Shown here in pieces: positions 18,731 through 26,357 of a stretch of DNA of 64,000 nt. The notes below the pieces were generated by a model. That model was not told where the DNA came from. It worked only from the letters and a program-made list of their open reading frames with translations, and did not search any database. Every line of letters starts with the position of its first letter. The stretch's first letter is position 1. The stretch spans positions 1 through 64,000 of the forward strand of contig NZ_JPLA01000043.1 of the NCBI RefSeq assembly GCF_001010355.1. The letters run 5' to 3'. Source of the DNA: Dyella japonica DSM 16301. GTDB lineage: Bacteria; Pseudomonadota; Gammaproteobacteria; Xanthomonadales; Rhodanobacteraceae. The position numbers and the translations under genes are program-made.

Positions 18731-20338
18731 ATGTCTCAATCTTCAATGCGCCGCGATGTCGGCCCGTTCGCCCTGATGCTTACCGGCCTGGGCTCGATCA
18801 TCGGTTCCGGCTGGTTGTTTGGCGCCTGGCGTGCGGCCGGCCTCGCCGGTCCGGGCGCGGTATGGGCCTGGGTGCTAGGCGCCGCCATCATCATGACCAT
18901 CGCGCTGACCTATGCGGAGCTGGGCGCGATGTTCCCCGAGTCCGGCGGCATGGTGCGCTACAGCCACTATTCGCACGGCTCGCTGGTCGGTTTCATCGGT
19001 GCGTGGGCCAACTGGATCGCGATCGTCTCGGTGATCCCGGTGGAAGCCGAGGCCTCGGTGCAGTACATGGCCTCGTGGCCGTGGAAGTGGGCGCAGGATC
19101 TGTACATCCACATGCCCGACGGTCACGGCGAACTGAGCCTGCCGGGCCTGTATATCGCCGCGGTGCTGGTGCTGATCTACTTCCTGGTCAACTTCTGGAG
19201 CGTGAAGCTGTTCGCGCGCTCCAACACGCTGATCACCGTGTTCAAGCTGGTGGTGCCGGCCGCGACCGGCCTGGCCCTGATCGCCAGCGGCTTCCACAGC
19301 GAGAACTTCTCGGTGGGCGTGCATGGCGACACGCATGCCATCGACTTCGCCGCCGTGCTCACCGCGGTGGCCACCGCCGGCATCGTCTTCAGCTTCAACG
19401 GCTTCCAGAGTCCGGTGAATCTGGCCGGCGAAGCGCGCAATCCGGGCAAGAGCATTCCGTTCGCGGTGATCGGCTCGATCCTGCTGGCCACCGTGGTCTA
19501 CATCATCCTGCAGGTGGCCTACCTGGGTTCGGTGCCGCCGGACATGCTGGCCAAGGCTGGCTGGCACGGCATCGATTTCCGCTCGCCGTTCGCCGAGCTG
19601 GCCATCATCGTCAATCTGCACTGGCTGGCCATGCTGCTGTACGTGGATGCGTTCATCAGCCCCAGCGGCACGGGCATGACCTATACCGCCACCACCGCGC
19701 GCATGATCTACGGCATGGAGCGCAACGGCACGCTGCCGAAGATCCTCGGCAACGTGCACGCCAAGTGGGGCGTGCCGCGTCCGGCGATGTGGTTCAACCT
19801 GGTCGTGTCCTACCTGTTCCTGTTCCAGTTCCGCGGATGGGGCACGCTGGCGGCGGTGATTTCGGTGGCCACGATCATCTCGTACCTCACCGGCCCGGTG
19901 AGCGCGATGACGCTGCGCCGTACCGCGCCGAACCTGCACCGTCCGCTGCGCATCACCGGCCTGCCGATTCTGGCCGGCGTCGCCTTCATCATGGCGACCG
20001 AGCTGCTGTACTGGGCGCGCTGGCCGCTCACCGGCGAGATCATCCTGTTGATGGTCGTGGCGCTGCCGGTTTACCTGTACTACCAGGCCAAGCAGCAGTG
20101 GCAGGACTTCGGTCGCCACCTGAAGGGCGCGTGGTGGCTGATCTTCTATCTGCCGACGCTGGCTTTCGTGTCGCACGTGGGCAGCACCGACTTCGGTGGC
20201 CAGGGCTACCTCAGCTATGGCTGGGACCTGGCCGTGGTCGCCCTGATTGGACTGGTGTTCTACGTGTGGGGCGTGAAGTCCGGCTGGCGCACGCCGTCGG
20301 TGGAAGAGGCCGAGGCGAATCCGCACGTGCACGATTGA
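18731..20338 (+). CDS. APC-superfamily amino-acid permease, aspartate-proton symporter like
   Basis: Inner-membrane transporter of 535 residues with about 12 to 14 helices. The first helix carries the APC substrate-binding signature GLGSIIGSGWLFG. Later helices show FSFNGFQSPVNLAGEARNPG, a stretch seen in proton-coupled aspartate carriers such as B. subtilis YveA. ATG 18731 has GGGGACC just before it and is chosen over a frame extension from 18683. It stands alone, followed by a clear terminator. Substrate is a family-level guess. Confidence 0.85.
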   Translation: MSQSSMRRDVGPFALMLTGLGSIIGSGWLFGAWRAAGLAGPGAVWAWVLGAAIIMTIALTYAELGAMFPESGGMVRYSHYSHGSLVGFIGAWANWIAIVSVIPVEAEASVQYMASWPWKWAQDLYIHMPDGHGELSLPGLYIAAVLVLIYFLVNFWSVKLFARSNTLITVFKLVVPAATGLALIASGFHSENFSVGVHGDTHAIDFAAVLTAVATAGIVFSFNGFQSPVNLAGEARNPGKSIPFAVIGSILLATVVYIILQVAYLGSVPPDMLAKAGWHGIDFRSPFAELAIIVNLHWLAMLLYVDAFISPSGTGMTYTATTARMIYGMERNGTLPKILGNVHAKWGVPRPAMWFNLVVSYLFLFQFRGWGTLAAVISVATIISYLTGPVSAMTLRRTAPNLHRPLRITGLPILAGVAFIMATELLYWARWPLTGEIILLMVVALPVYLYYQAKQQWQDFGRHLKGAWWLIFYLPTLAFVSHVGSTDFGGQGYLSYGWDLAVVALIGLVFYVWGVKSGWRTPSVEEAEANPHVHD

Positions 20339-20357
20339 TCGGCAGAGGTATGTCATG

Positions 20358-20391
20358 AAAAACGCGCGGCTCATCACCGCGCGTTTTTCTT
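20358..20391 (+). terminator. Rho-independent terminator of the permease gene
   Basis: AAAAACGCGCGG and CCGCGCGTTTTT form a 12-bp stem with a 7-base loop and a U-rich tail (TTTTTCTTTTG), 20 bases after the stop codon. Confidence 0.9.
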
Positions 20392-20419
20392 TTGTGGGTC
20401 GCAGTTTCCCGAGAGGCTT

Positions 20420-20484
20420 GTCGCGCACAGGGTGCGCTCCCACAAAGTTTCGAGTGACCTGTGGGAGCGCACCCTGTGCGCGAC
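20420..20484. repeat. Extragenic palindrome, copy 3 of the GGGAGCGCACCC family
   Basis: Arms at 20420-20444 and 20460-20484 are exact 25-base inverted copies around 15 bases. The arm order is reversed relative to copies 1, 2 and 4. It lies between the permease terminator and the 3' end of the metX-metB-hom operon. Confidence 0.85.
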
Positions 20485-20494
20485 TCACGAGCCC

Positions 20495-21577
20495 TCAGGC
20501 CAAGGCCAACACATCCCCCAACAACGCCTGCGCCGTCACCTCCGGCCCCGCTCCAGGCCCCTGGATCACCAGCGGCTGCGAGTTGTAGCGCGTGGTGCTG
20601 AGCGCAAACTGATTGTCGGTGCCATACAGGCGCGTGGCCGGATGATTCGCCGGCACTTCGACCAGACCGACACGCGCACGACCGCGCTGATTGAGGCGCG
20701 CCAGGAAACGCAGCGAGCCGCCGCGCGCTTTCGCTTCGGCATAGCGCGTGGCCAGTGGTTCATCGAGTTCCTCCAGGCGCGATAGAAAACTCTCGACGTC
20801 CAGCTGCCGCAGGCTTTCCGGCACCAGGCTTTCCACTTCCACTTCGTCGGGACGCAAGGCAAAGCCCGCACAGCGCGCCAGGATCAGCAGCTTGCGCGCC
20901 ACGTCCTCGCCGGAAAGATCGCTGCGCGGATCGGGCTCGGTATAGCCCAGTTCACGCGCACGACGCAGCAGTGCGGAGAACGGCTGGCTGCCGTCGTACT
21001 GGTTGAACAGATACGACAGCGAGCCGGAGAACACGCCTTCCAGCGTGAGCAAGGCATCGCCGCAATGACGCAGGCGGCGCAAGGTCGAGATCACCGGCAG
21101 GCCCGCACCGACCGTCGCCGAATCGCCATAGCGACCGCCCTGTGCGAGCGCGGCCTGCAGCGCGCGCCATCCCGGCAGATCGCCGCCGGCCAGCGACTTG
21201 TTCGCCGTCACCACGTGATAGCCGCGCGCCAGCCACTCGGCATGGCGGGATGCGAGCGTGCCGCAGGCGGTGGCGTCGATGATCACCTTGACCGTCGCGC
21301 CATGGCTCTCCAGCGCTTCGAGCAGCAGCGCGTCGTTGCGCACATCGCCATGGGTCTTGAGCTTCTCGCGCAGGGCGCGATCAGCCAGTTGTTCCCCCTG
21401 GGTCTGCTGACGCCGCGAATTGGCCGCGCCCACCAGCCGGATCGATGCTGCCGCCGGCGTGTTGAGCAGCTTCAGAAAGGCGCCACCGACCACGCCGGTG
21501 CCGAGCAGCACCGCGGCAATCGCCGGCGCTGCCTGCGCTCTCGATGCCTGGACCGGCTCGATCAGCACCGCACTCAT
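20495..21577 (-). CDS. hom: Homoserine dehydrogenase
   Basis: Cytosolic NAD(P)H enzyme that reduces aspartate semialdehyde to homoserine, the branch point to methionine and threonine. The 360-residue protein has the nucleotide-binding start VLLGTGVVGGAF and the catalytic region GLPVISTLRRLR...LEGVFSGSLSYLFNQ with ELGYTEPDPRSDLSGEDVARK. It has no aspartokinase part and no C-terminal ACT domain, so threonine feedback through ACT is not expected. It is the last gene of metX-metB-hom; its start overlaps the metB stop as ATGA. Placing it here links homoserine supply to methionine control. Confidence 0.93.
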   Translation of the reverse strand: MSAVLIEPVQASRAQAAPAIAAVLLGTGVVGGAFLKLLNTPAAASIRLVGAANSRRQQTQGEQLADRALREKLKTHGDVRNDALLLEALESHGATVKVIIDATACGTLASRHAEWLARGYHVVTANKSLAGGDLPGWRALQAALAQGGRYGDSATVGAGLPVISTLRRLRHCGDALLTLEGVFSGSLSYLFNQYDGSQPFSALLRRARELGYTEPDPRSDLSGEDVARKLLILARCAGFALRPDEVEVESLVPESLRQLDVESFLSRLEELDEPLATRYAEAKARGGSLRFLARLNQRGRARVGLVEVPANHPATRLYGTDNQFALSTTRYNSQPLVIQGPGAGPEVTAQALLGDVLALA

Positions 21578-22764
21578 GCAATCACCCGGCGTTTGGCGTG
21601 GCTCACCGCCTCGGCGCGCAACAAGGCAGCATCCAGATCGCGCAGCAGGTCGTCGCCATCTTCGATGCCGACCGACAGCCGCAGCAACGTATCGGCGATG
21701 CCGGCGGCGCGGCGCGCTTCCGGTGCCATCGAGGCATGCGTCATCGACGCGGGATGCGCCACCAGGCTTTCCACGCCGCCGAGCGACTCGGCCAGCGAGT
21801 AGTAGTGCAGACCCTCGACGAACGCGGCGACCTGTTCCTCGCCGCCCTCCAGCTCAAAGCTGAGCATGGCGCCGAAACCCTGCTGCTGGCGTGCGGCGAG
21901 CGCATGGCCGACATGGCCGGGCAGGCCCGGGTAATAGGTCTTGCGTACGGCCGCATGGCCGTCCAGACGTTCGGCGATGCGCACGGCGTTTTCCTGGTGC
22001 TGGCGCAGACGCACGTTCAAGGTGCGCAGGCCGCGCAGGGTGAGAAAGCTGTCGAACGGCGCACCGGTAAGGCCGTTGCAGTTGCCCCACCACTTCAGCT
22101 GCTCGGCAATGGCCGCGTCGCGCGCCACCACGGCGCCGCCCACCACATCGCTATGGCCATTGATGTACTTGGTGGTGGAATGCACCACCACGTCAGCGCC
22201 CAGGGTCAGCGGTTGCTGCAGGGCCGGCGAGAGGAAGGTGTTGTCGACCACCACCAGCGCGCCCACGGCATGCGCGGCCTGCGCCACGTGGCGGATATCG
22301 GTGATGCGCAACAGCGGGTTCGATGGCGTTTCCACCCACACCAACGACGGCTTCGCGGCCAGACCTTCGGCCAGCGAGTGCGCGTTGGTGAGATCGACGA
22401 AACGGACCTGGAAACGCCCCTTCTTCGCCCAGGCATCCAGCAGTCGCCAGGTACCGCCGTAGCAGTCGTGCGCAGCGAGCACCAGGGAACCGGCAGGCAC
22501 CAGCTCCAGCGCCAGCGCCACCGCCGCCATGCCACTGGCCGTCACCACCGCGCCCACGCCCTGCTCCAGTTCGGCCAGGGCCTCGGCCAACAGATCGCGG
22601 GTGGGATTGCCGCTGCGCGAATAGTCGTAAGCGCGCTTCTTGCCGAAGCCTTCGAACGCGTAGTTGGTCGACAGATGCAGCGGCGGCACCACGGCGCCGT
22701 GCTGGGTGTCCGATTCGATGCCGGCGCGCACGGCGCGGGTGAACAGGCTGGGGGTGTCGCTCAT
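21574..22764 (-). CDS. metB: Cystathionine gamma-synthase / O-succinylhomoserine (thiol)-lyase
   Basis: PLP enzyme of the Cys/Met metabolism family, 396 residues. It joins O-acylhomoserine with cysteine (cystathionine) or sulfide (homocysteine). The PLP lysine is in VVVHSTTKYINGHSDVVGG (Lys199), preceded by VVVDNTFLSPALQQPL and the YSRSGNPTRD motif. It sits 36 bases after metX and overlaps hom. Its acceptor is taken as O-succinylhomoserine because of the neighbouring MetX, but sequence alone does not fix the acyl group or sulfur donor. Confidence 0.92.
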   Translation of the reverse strand: MSDTPSLFTRAVRAGIESDTQHGAVVPPLHLSTNYAFEGFGKKRAYDYSRSGNPTRDLLAEALAELEQGVGAVVTASGMAAVALALELVPAGSLVLAAHDCYGGTWRLLDAWAKKGRFQVRFVDLTNAHSLAEGLAAKPSLVWVETPSNPLLRITDIRHVAQAAHAVGALVVVDNTFLSPALQQPLTLGADVVVHSTTKYINGHSDVVGGAVVARDAAIAEQLKWWGNCNGLTGAPFDSFLTLRGLRTLNVRLRQHQENAVRIAERLDGHAAVRKTYYPGLPGHVGHALAARQQQGFGAMLSFELEGGEEQVAAFVEGLHYYSLAESLGGVESLVAHPASMTHASMAPEARRAAGIADTLLRLSVGIEDGDDLLRDLDAALLRAEAVSHAKRRVIA

Positions 22765-22800
22765 GGTGAATCTCCGTGCGTGATGCGTTCTAAGTTCGGA

Positions 22801-23829
22801 TCAACAGCCGGCCAGCGCGTCGCGCAGCAGCGGCGCGAGGCGGTCGGTTTCCTTGAGGAAGGCGTCGTGGCCGTAGGGCGACTCGACCACTTCAAGCGTG
22901 GCCGGGCCATGCAGGCGGCGCTGCAGCTCGCACAGGTCGGCCAGCGGCACCAGGCGGTCGGACGGGAAGCCGATCAGGGTCGCGGGCGCGGCCACTTGCT
23001 CAGGCGTCACGTCATGCAAGTCGATGGACTCGGACAGGGCCAGGAAGCGCTCGACGTCGAATCGCTCGACGAAGCGGCGACCGGCGTGTTCGAGATAGTC
23101 CTCGACCGGGAAATGAAAGCGGCCATCGCGAAATTCCGGTGCGGCGTTGAAGCGCCGGGCGAATTCCTCGCTGCCGCGATAGGTGGTCATGGCCAGCTGG
23201 CGCGCCAGCGACAAGGCCTCGTCGGACTGACCGCTGGCCAGCCCCAGCCGCACGATGCCGCGCTGGACCGAGCGCTGCGCCGTGGCCAGCGGATGCGGGC
23301 GGTGCGCGCCGGCCAGCAGCACCAGCCGACCCAGGGCGTAAGGGTGACGCGCGGCAAAGGCCAGGGCCACCATGGCGCCGTAGGACGAACCGATGAAGGC
23401 ATGCACGCGGCCAATGCCGAGCGACTCCACCAGGGCGGCGAGCACATCGGCCTGGTCCTCGCTGGACACGGCCTGTGCGCCATCGAGATCGGCCGGGGTG
23501 ACCCAGTCGATGGAGAGCACGCGGTAGCGGTCCAGATCCAGCGGCTGGCCGGCGCCGACCTGGGACTGCCACCAGCCCGGCGGGGTTTCGCTGTCCAGCG
23601 CCACCACGTCACGCGTGGCCGAGATGCCACCCTGCACGATCACCGTGGGCGCGTCGGGCGCGCCGCACCACAGGTAGCTCACTTCCAGCTCGCACGGCGC
23701 GCTGCCGTACTTGGGCGTGATGACGAGGCGGCGGCTGCAGCGCTGGGTGGTCAGGTCCGGCCGCATGCCGCCAATGACCGCGGCGGGAGCGGTGGCGACG
23801 GACGGTATGGCTTGCGGCTGGCTGGACAT
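22801..23829 (-). CDS. metX: Homoserine O-acyltransferase (MetX family, probably O-succinyltransferase)
   Basis: Cytosolic alpha/beta-hydrolase-fold enzyme that activates homoserine for methionine synthesis. It has 342 residues from ATG 23829, which has GGAGAAGAG ahead of it. The catalytic triad is visible: Ser149 in IGSSYGAMVAL, Asp291 in GFPSDRLVP and His321 in SPYGHDAF. Xanthomonadales MetX enzymes are often succinyl-specific, known from family work, so the acyl choice is inferred. It heads metX-metB-hom and is preceded by met boxes, a promoter, a SAM-I riboswitch and a hairpin over the ribosome binding site. Confidence 0.93.
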   Translation of the reverse strand: MSSQPQAIPSVATAPAAVIGGMRPDLTTQRCSRRLVITPKYGSAPCELEVSYLWCGAPDAPTVIVQGGISATRDVVALDSETPPGWWQSQVGAGQPLDLDRYRVLSIDWVTPADLDGAQAVSSEDQADVLAALVESLGIGRVHAFIGSSYGAMVALAFAARHPYALGRLVLLAGAHRPHPLATAQRSVQRGIVRLGLASGQSDEALSLARQLAMTTYRGSEEFARRFNAAPEFRDGRFHFPVEDYLEHAGRRFVERFDVERFLALSESIDLHDVTPEQVAAPATLIGFPSDRLVPLADLCELQRRLHGPATLEVVESPYGHDAFLKETDRLAPLLRDALAGC

Positions 23830-23837
23830 GGGGCTCT

Positions 23838-23869
23838 TCTCCGGTCGGCATCGACCTGCGGACCGGAGA
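23838..23869 (-). promoter_or_regulatory. Hairpin sequestering the metX ribosome binding site
   Basis: On the minus strand TCTCCGGTC (23869-23861 region) pairs with GACCGGAGA (23846-23838), a perfect 9-bp stem around 14 bases. The 3' arm contains the metX ribosome binding site GGAGA. Lying between the riboswitch and the start codon, it is the likely expression platform, acting on translation because no U-run follows. Confidence 0.65.
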
Positions 23870-23915
23870 GGAGAGCAAGGCACGACCGGCCGGGGCGCGG
23901 TGGTGCTTGATTGCC

Positions 23916-24027
23916 CTCATCTCGCGGCTTGCGCCCTAGGCGCTGCCGCAGGAATTGGCACCGTCGCGGAAAATTCCGCAGGTTGCCCCGGCTTCAAAGG
24001 GCCTGTCCCTCCGCCGGTCTCGATGAG
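23916..24027 (-). ncRNA. SAM-I riboswitch (S box) in the metX leader
   Basis: The minus-strand leader matches the SAM-I aptamer throughout. P1 is CTCATC with GATGAG at the ends (24027-24022 and 23921-23916). Next come GGAGGGACAGGCCC, TTTGAAGCCGGGGCAACC, the P3 stem TGCGGAATTTTCCGC, the invariant GGTGCCAATTCCTGC, and a P4 stem built on GCGGC/GCCGC. Binding of S-adenosylmethionine stabilises this fold in known members and turns the gene off. It lies 87 bases before the metX ATG, right after the predicted transcription start. Confidence 0.96.
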
Positions 24028-24035
24028 TAAAGGGG

Positions 24036-24064
24036 AATCTAACGAGCCTGATCGCCCATGTCAA
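24036..24064 (-). promoter_or_regulatory. Sigma70 promoter of metX-metB-hom
   Basis: On the minus strand a perfect TTGACA (24064-24059) is followed after 17 bases by TAGATT (24041-24036). Transcription would start 7-9 bases later, just before the riboswitch. Confidence 0.8.
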
Positions 24065-24096
24065 TAGACGTCTAAACGTCTATGCATCTAGCCATC
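24065..24096. promoter_or_regulatory. Tandem met boxes (MetJ operator) next to the metX promoter
   Basis: Read from 24066, consecutive 8-mers are AGACGTCT, AAACGTCT, ATGCATCT and AGCCATCG, matching the E. coli met box AGACGTCT at 8, 7, 5 and 4 positions. They keep the 8-bp register that MetJ dimers need for cooperative binding, and abut the -35 hexamer. The window also codes for a MetJ-like protein at 58949-59524. Confidence 0.8.
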
Positions 24097-24145
24097 GACC
24101 TTTCGTGGCAAAAAACGACGGTTACAGCTGCAACCACCGTGGGAT

Positions 24146-24174
24146 GCGCCCGGGCCAGCCGCAGGCCCGGGCGC
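24146..24174 (-). terminator. Strong hairpin after the secreted-protein gene
   Basis: GCGCCCGGGCC and GGCCCGGGCGC form a perfect 11-bp stem around seven bases, 11 bases past the stop of the minus-strand gene at 24186. There is no clear U-run, so its strength as a terminator is uncertain. Confidence 0.5.
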
Positions 24175-24185
24175 AAAGGCCACCA

Positions 24186-24977
24186 TTACTGTTTGACGGC
24201 CACGAAGTGCATGCTGCGGTCGTGCAGCTTGTCGTCCATATGGACGTCCATCGTTTTTCCATCGGCCGATACGGTCGAAGTCATCACCGTCACGACCTTG
24301 CCGTCACGCTTGTCGGTTTCCACCATGGACATCTTGCCGGTCTTTTTCACGGTCACGCTGTTGATGCCCGGATCGCCTTTGTAGGGCGCTTCGGTGCCAT
24401 CCAGTTTCGCCTGATAGGACTGGCCGGTCGGCGCGCTCATGTTGAGCATGCCGCCCTCTTCCTTGAAGGTGATTTCGGTGGCGTTCTCCGACATGTTGGC
24501 GATGCTGGCGGTGACCCATGAGCCCGACACCGCGTGCGATCCGGCCGGGCCGGCCGCCACCTGCTTCAGCTCACCGTTGCCGGTGACTGGCGCACCGCTG
24601 CTGTTGCTGCTGTCGCTGAACTCGAAATGCGCGGTCTTGCCATCGGCCGCCACGGTGATGGTCTGGGTGGCGACCACCTTGCCGCCCTTTTTGTCGGTTT
24701 CCTTGATGGTGTGCGGATCGACCACCTGGATGGCCATCGCATCCATGTACGGATGACCGCTGATCGCATGATCCTGTCCGTCCGCCTTGATGCTCACCGG
24801 CGGCACGCAGGTCTTGCAGTCGTACATGCCGTCCTTGAGCACGAAGACATCGGGCTTCTTGGGCATCTGCACCTTGCTCATGTCGACCTTCCAGGTGCCG
24901 TCGAACGGCCCATCGGCCATCGCGGCAAGGGGAAACAGCAGAAGCAGGCACAGGCCCAGCGATACTGACTTGTTCAT
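24186..24977 (-). CDS. Secreted protein of unknown function
   Basis: Exported protein of 263 residues with a clear signal peptide (LGLCLLLLFPLAAMA) from ATG 24977. I do not recognise a named family. The mature part looks like two related beta-rich halves. Each has a segment of the form ETDKKGGKVVATQTITVAADGK or ETDKRDGKVVTVMTSTVSADGK, followed by a short HFEFSD or DVHMDD strand, which suggests an internal duplication. Two cysteines (DCKTC) lie near the N-terminus. Lipid or small-molecule binding is possible for such folds but unproven. Confidence 0.75.
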   Translation of the reverse strand: MNKSVSLGLCLLLLFPLAAMADGPFDGTWKVDMSKVQMPKKPDVFVLKDGMYDCKTCVPPVSIKADGQDHAISGHPYMDAMAIQVVDPHTIKETDKKGGKVVATQTITVAADGKTAHFEFSDSSNSSGAPVTGNGELKQVAAGPAGSHAVSGSWVTASIANMSENATEITFKEEGGMLNMSAPTGQSYQAKLDGTEAPYKGDPGINSVTVKKTGKMSMVETDKRDGKVVTVMTSTVSADGKTMDVHMDDKLHDRSMHFVAVKQ

Positions 24978-25188
24978 GGAGGTGACTCCCCGGAGTATGG
25001 AATGGCCAGGCCATGCCCTAACCCCCAGGTGCCACGTCCTTGTCGTTCGGGCGCCAAGACCCAGCCCCATCAACCTACGCCGGGGCCGGCACCACAGCCA
25101 CTGGCCGGAAGGGTTAGCTGTAACCGGTTTGCGGGCCTCCACGCGGGCTGCAACACTGCGCGCCACGCCTCCTTGCCCGCGGATCCCG

Positions 25189-25545
25189 ATGTCACTCCTC
25201 GCCCATCTCGTTGTTGCCCTCGTCGCCCTGCTCCACGTGTGGTTCCTGGTGCTGGAGATGTTCCTGTGGACCCGCCCCGCCGGTCGCCGCGCCTTCGGCC
25301 TGAGCAAAGAGTTTGCCGAGCAGTCCAAGGTGCTGGCGGCGAACCAGGGCCTGTACAACGGTTTTCTGGCGGCCGGCCTGGGCTGGGGCCTGTGGCTGGG
25401 CGACGCCGGCCGGGCGGTTACGCTGTTCTTCCTGGGCTGCGTGCTGGTGGCCGGCATCTATGGCGGCCTCACCGCCAGCCGCAAGGTGCTGTGGATCCAG
25501 GCCTTGCCGGCACTGATCGGCATCGTGCTGGTGCTGCTGGCCTGA
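25189..25545 (+). CDS. DUF1304 family membrane protein
   Basis: Small inner-membrane protein of 118 residues with four predicted helices. Family hallmarks are LLHVWFLVLEMFLW near the start and NQGLYNGFLAAGLGWG in the middle. The function of DUF1304 proteins is unknown. The start at 25189 begins directly at the first helix; a longer frame upstream has no membrane pattern and is not supported. It is followed 77 bases later by the M24 protein gene in the same direction. Confidence 0.82.
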   Translation: MSLLAHLVVALVALLHVWFLVLEMFLWTRPAGRRAFGLSKEFAEQSKVLAANQGLYNGFLAAGLGWGLWLGDAGRAVTLFFLGCVLVAGIYGGLTASRKVLWIQALPALIGIVLVLLA

Positions 25546-25622
25546 GCGGGGCAGGCGGGTAGCCTGCATCGGGCACGGCTCTGTGCCATCCTTTTCCCCT
25601 TCCCCGCCAGCACCGGCTCGAC

Positions 25623-26285
25623 ATGACTCTTGTGCCTCAGGAAGCGGTCGGCGACCGCTTCGACCCGCAGCAGATGCTGCATGCCCGCGAACGCACCTGG
25701 GCGGCGCTGCACGGCATCCGCGAGCGCATGCGCCCGGGCATTTCCGAGGATGAAGCGAAGGCCGAGGCTGCCGACGTGTTCCGCGCCCTGGGCATGGAGC
25801 GGCTGTGGCATCCGGTGATCATCCGCATCGGCCGCAATACCACCAAGACCTACCGCGAACGCTCCGAGCCAGTGCGCCTGGGCGAGAACGACATCTACTT
25901 CATCGATCTGGGCCTGGTCTTCGCAGGCCATGAAGGCGATGTCGGCGACACCTTCGTGGTGGGCGACGCGCCGGAATTGCAGGCCTGCGCGGATGCAGCA
26001 CGCGAGCTGTTCCGCGTCACCGCAGATGCATGGCGCAGCCAGGGTCTCAGCGGCGAAGCGCTGTATGCGTTTGCCGAGCAGCAGGCCCAGGCCATGGGTT
26101 GGCGTCTCAACCACGAGATCAAGGGTCATCGCGTCAGCGACTTCCCGCATTCGGTGCACAAGGCGGGCGATCTGGGCGAATACGATGAACAACCCTCCAG
26201 CGGGCTGTGGATCCTGGAGATCCAGATCGCGCACCCGACCGAAGCCTACGGCGCGTTCTACGAGGACCTGCTGACCCGCGACTGA
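25623..26285 (+). CDS. M24 family metallopeptidase-like protein
   Basis: Cytosolic protein of 220 residues with the pita-bread fold of methionine and Xaa-Pro aminopeptidases but only the catalytic domain. Metal ligand candidates are Asp95 in YFIDLGLVF, Asp106 in EGDVGD, His169 in IKGHRVSDFPH and Glu199 in WILEIQIAHP. The last acidic ligand of classical M24 enzymes is not obvious, so activity may be altered. No partner is evident nearby. The start at 25623 follows CACCGGCTCGAC without a strong ribosome binding site. Confidence 0.78.
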   Translation: MTLVPQEAVGDRFDPQQMLHARERTWAALHGIRERMRPGISEDEAKAEAADVFRALGMERLWHPVIIRIGRNTTKTYRERSEPVRLGENDIYFIDLGLVFAGHEGDVGDTFVVGDAPELQACADAARELFRVTADAWRSQGLSGEALYAFAEQQAQAMGWRLNHEIKGHRVSDFPHSVHKAGDLGEYDEQPSSGLWILEIQIAHPTEAYGAFYEDLLTRD

Positions 26286-26357
26286 GGGTCGCCGAACAAA
26301 CCGTTACGGTGCATCCACTAGCATGCACTCACTCCCCGCCCCGCCCGAGTGCCCTGC

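Noticed and set aside
24242-24249. GGACGTCC, a met-box-like palindrome inside the secreted-protein gene
   Set aside because: Single copy in coding sequence with no neighbouring 8-mers in register. Probably chance.
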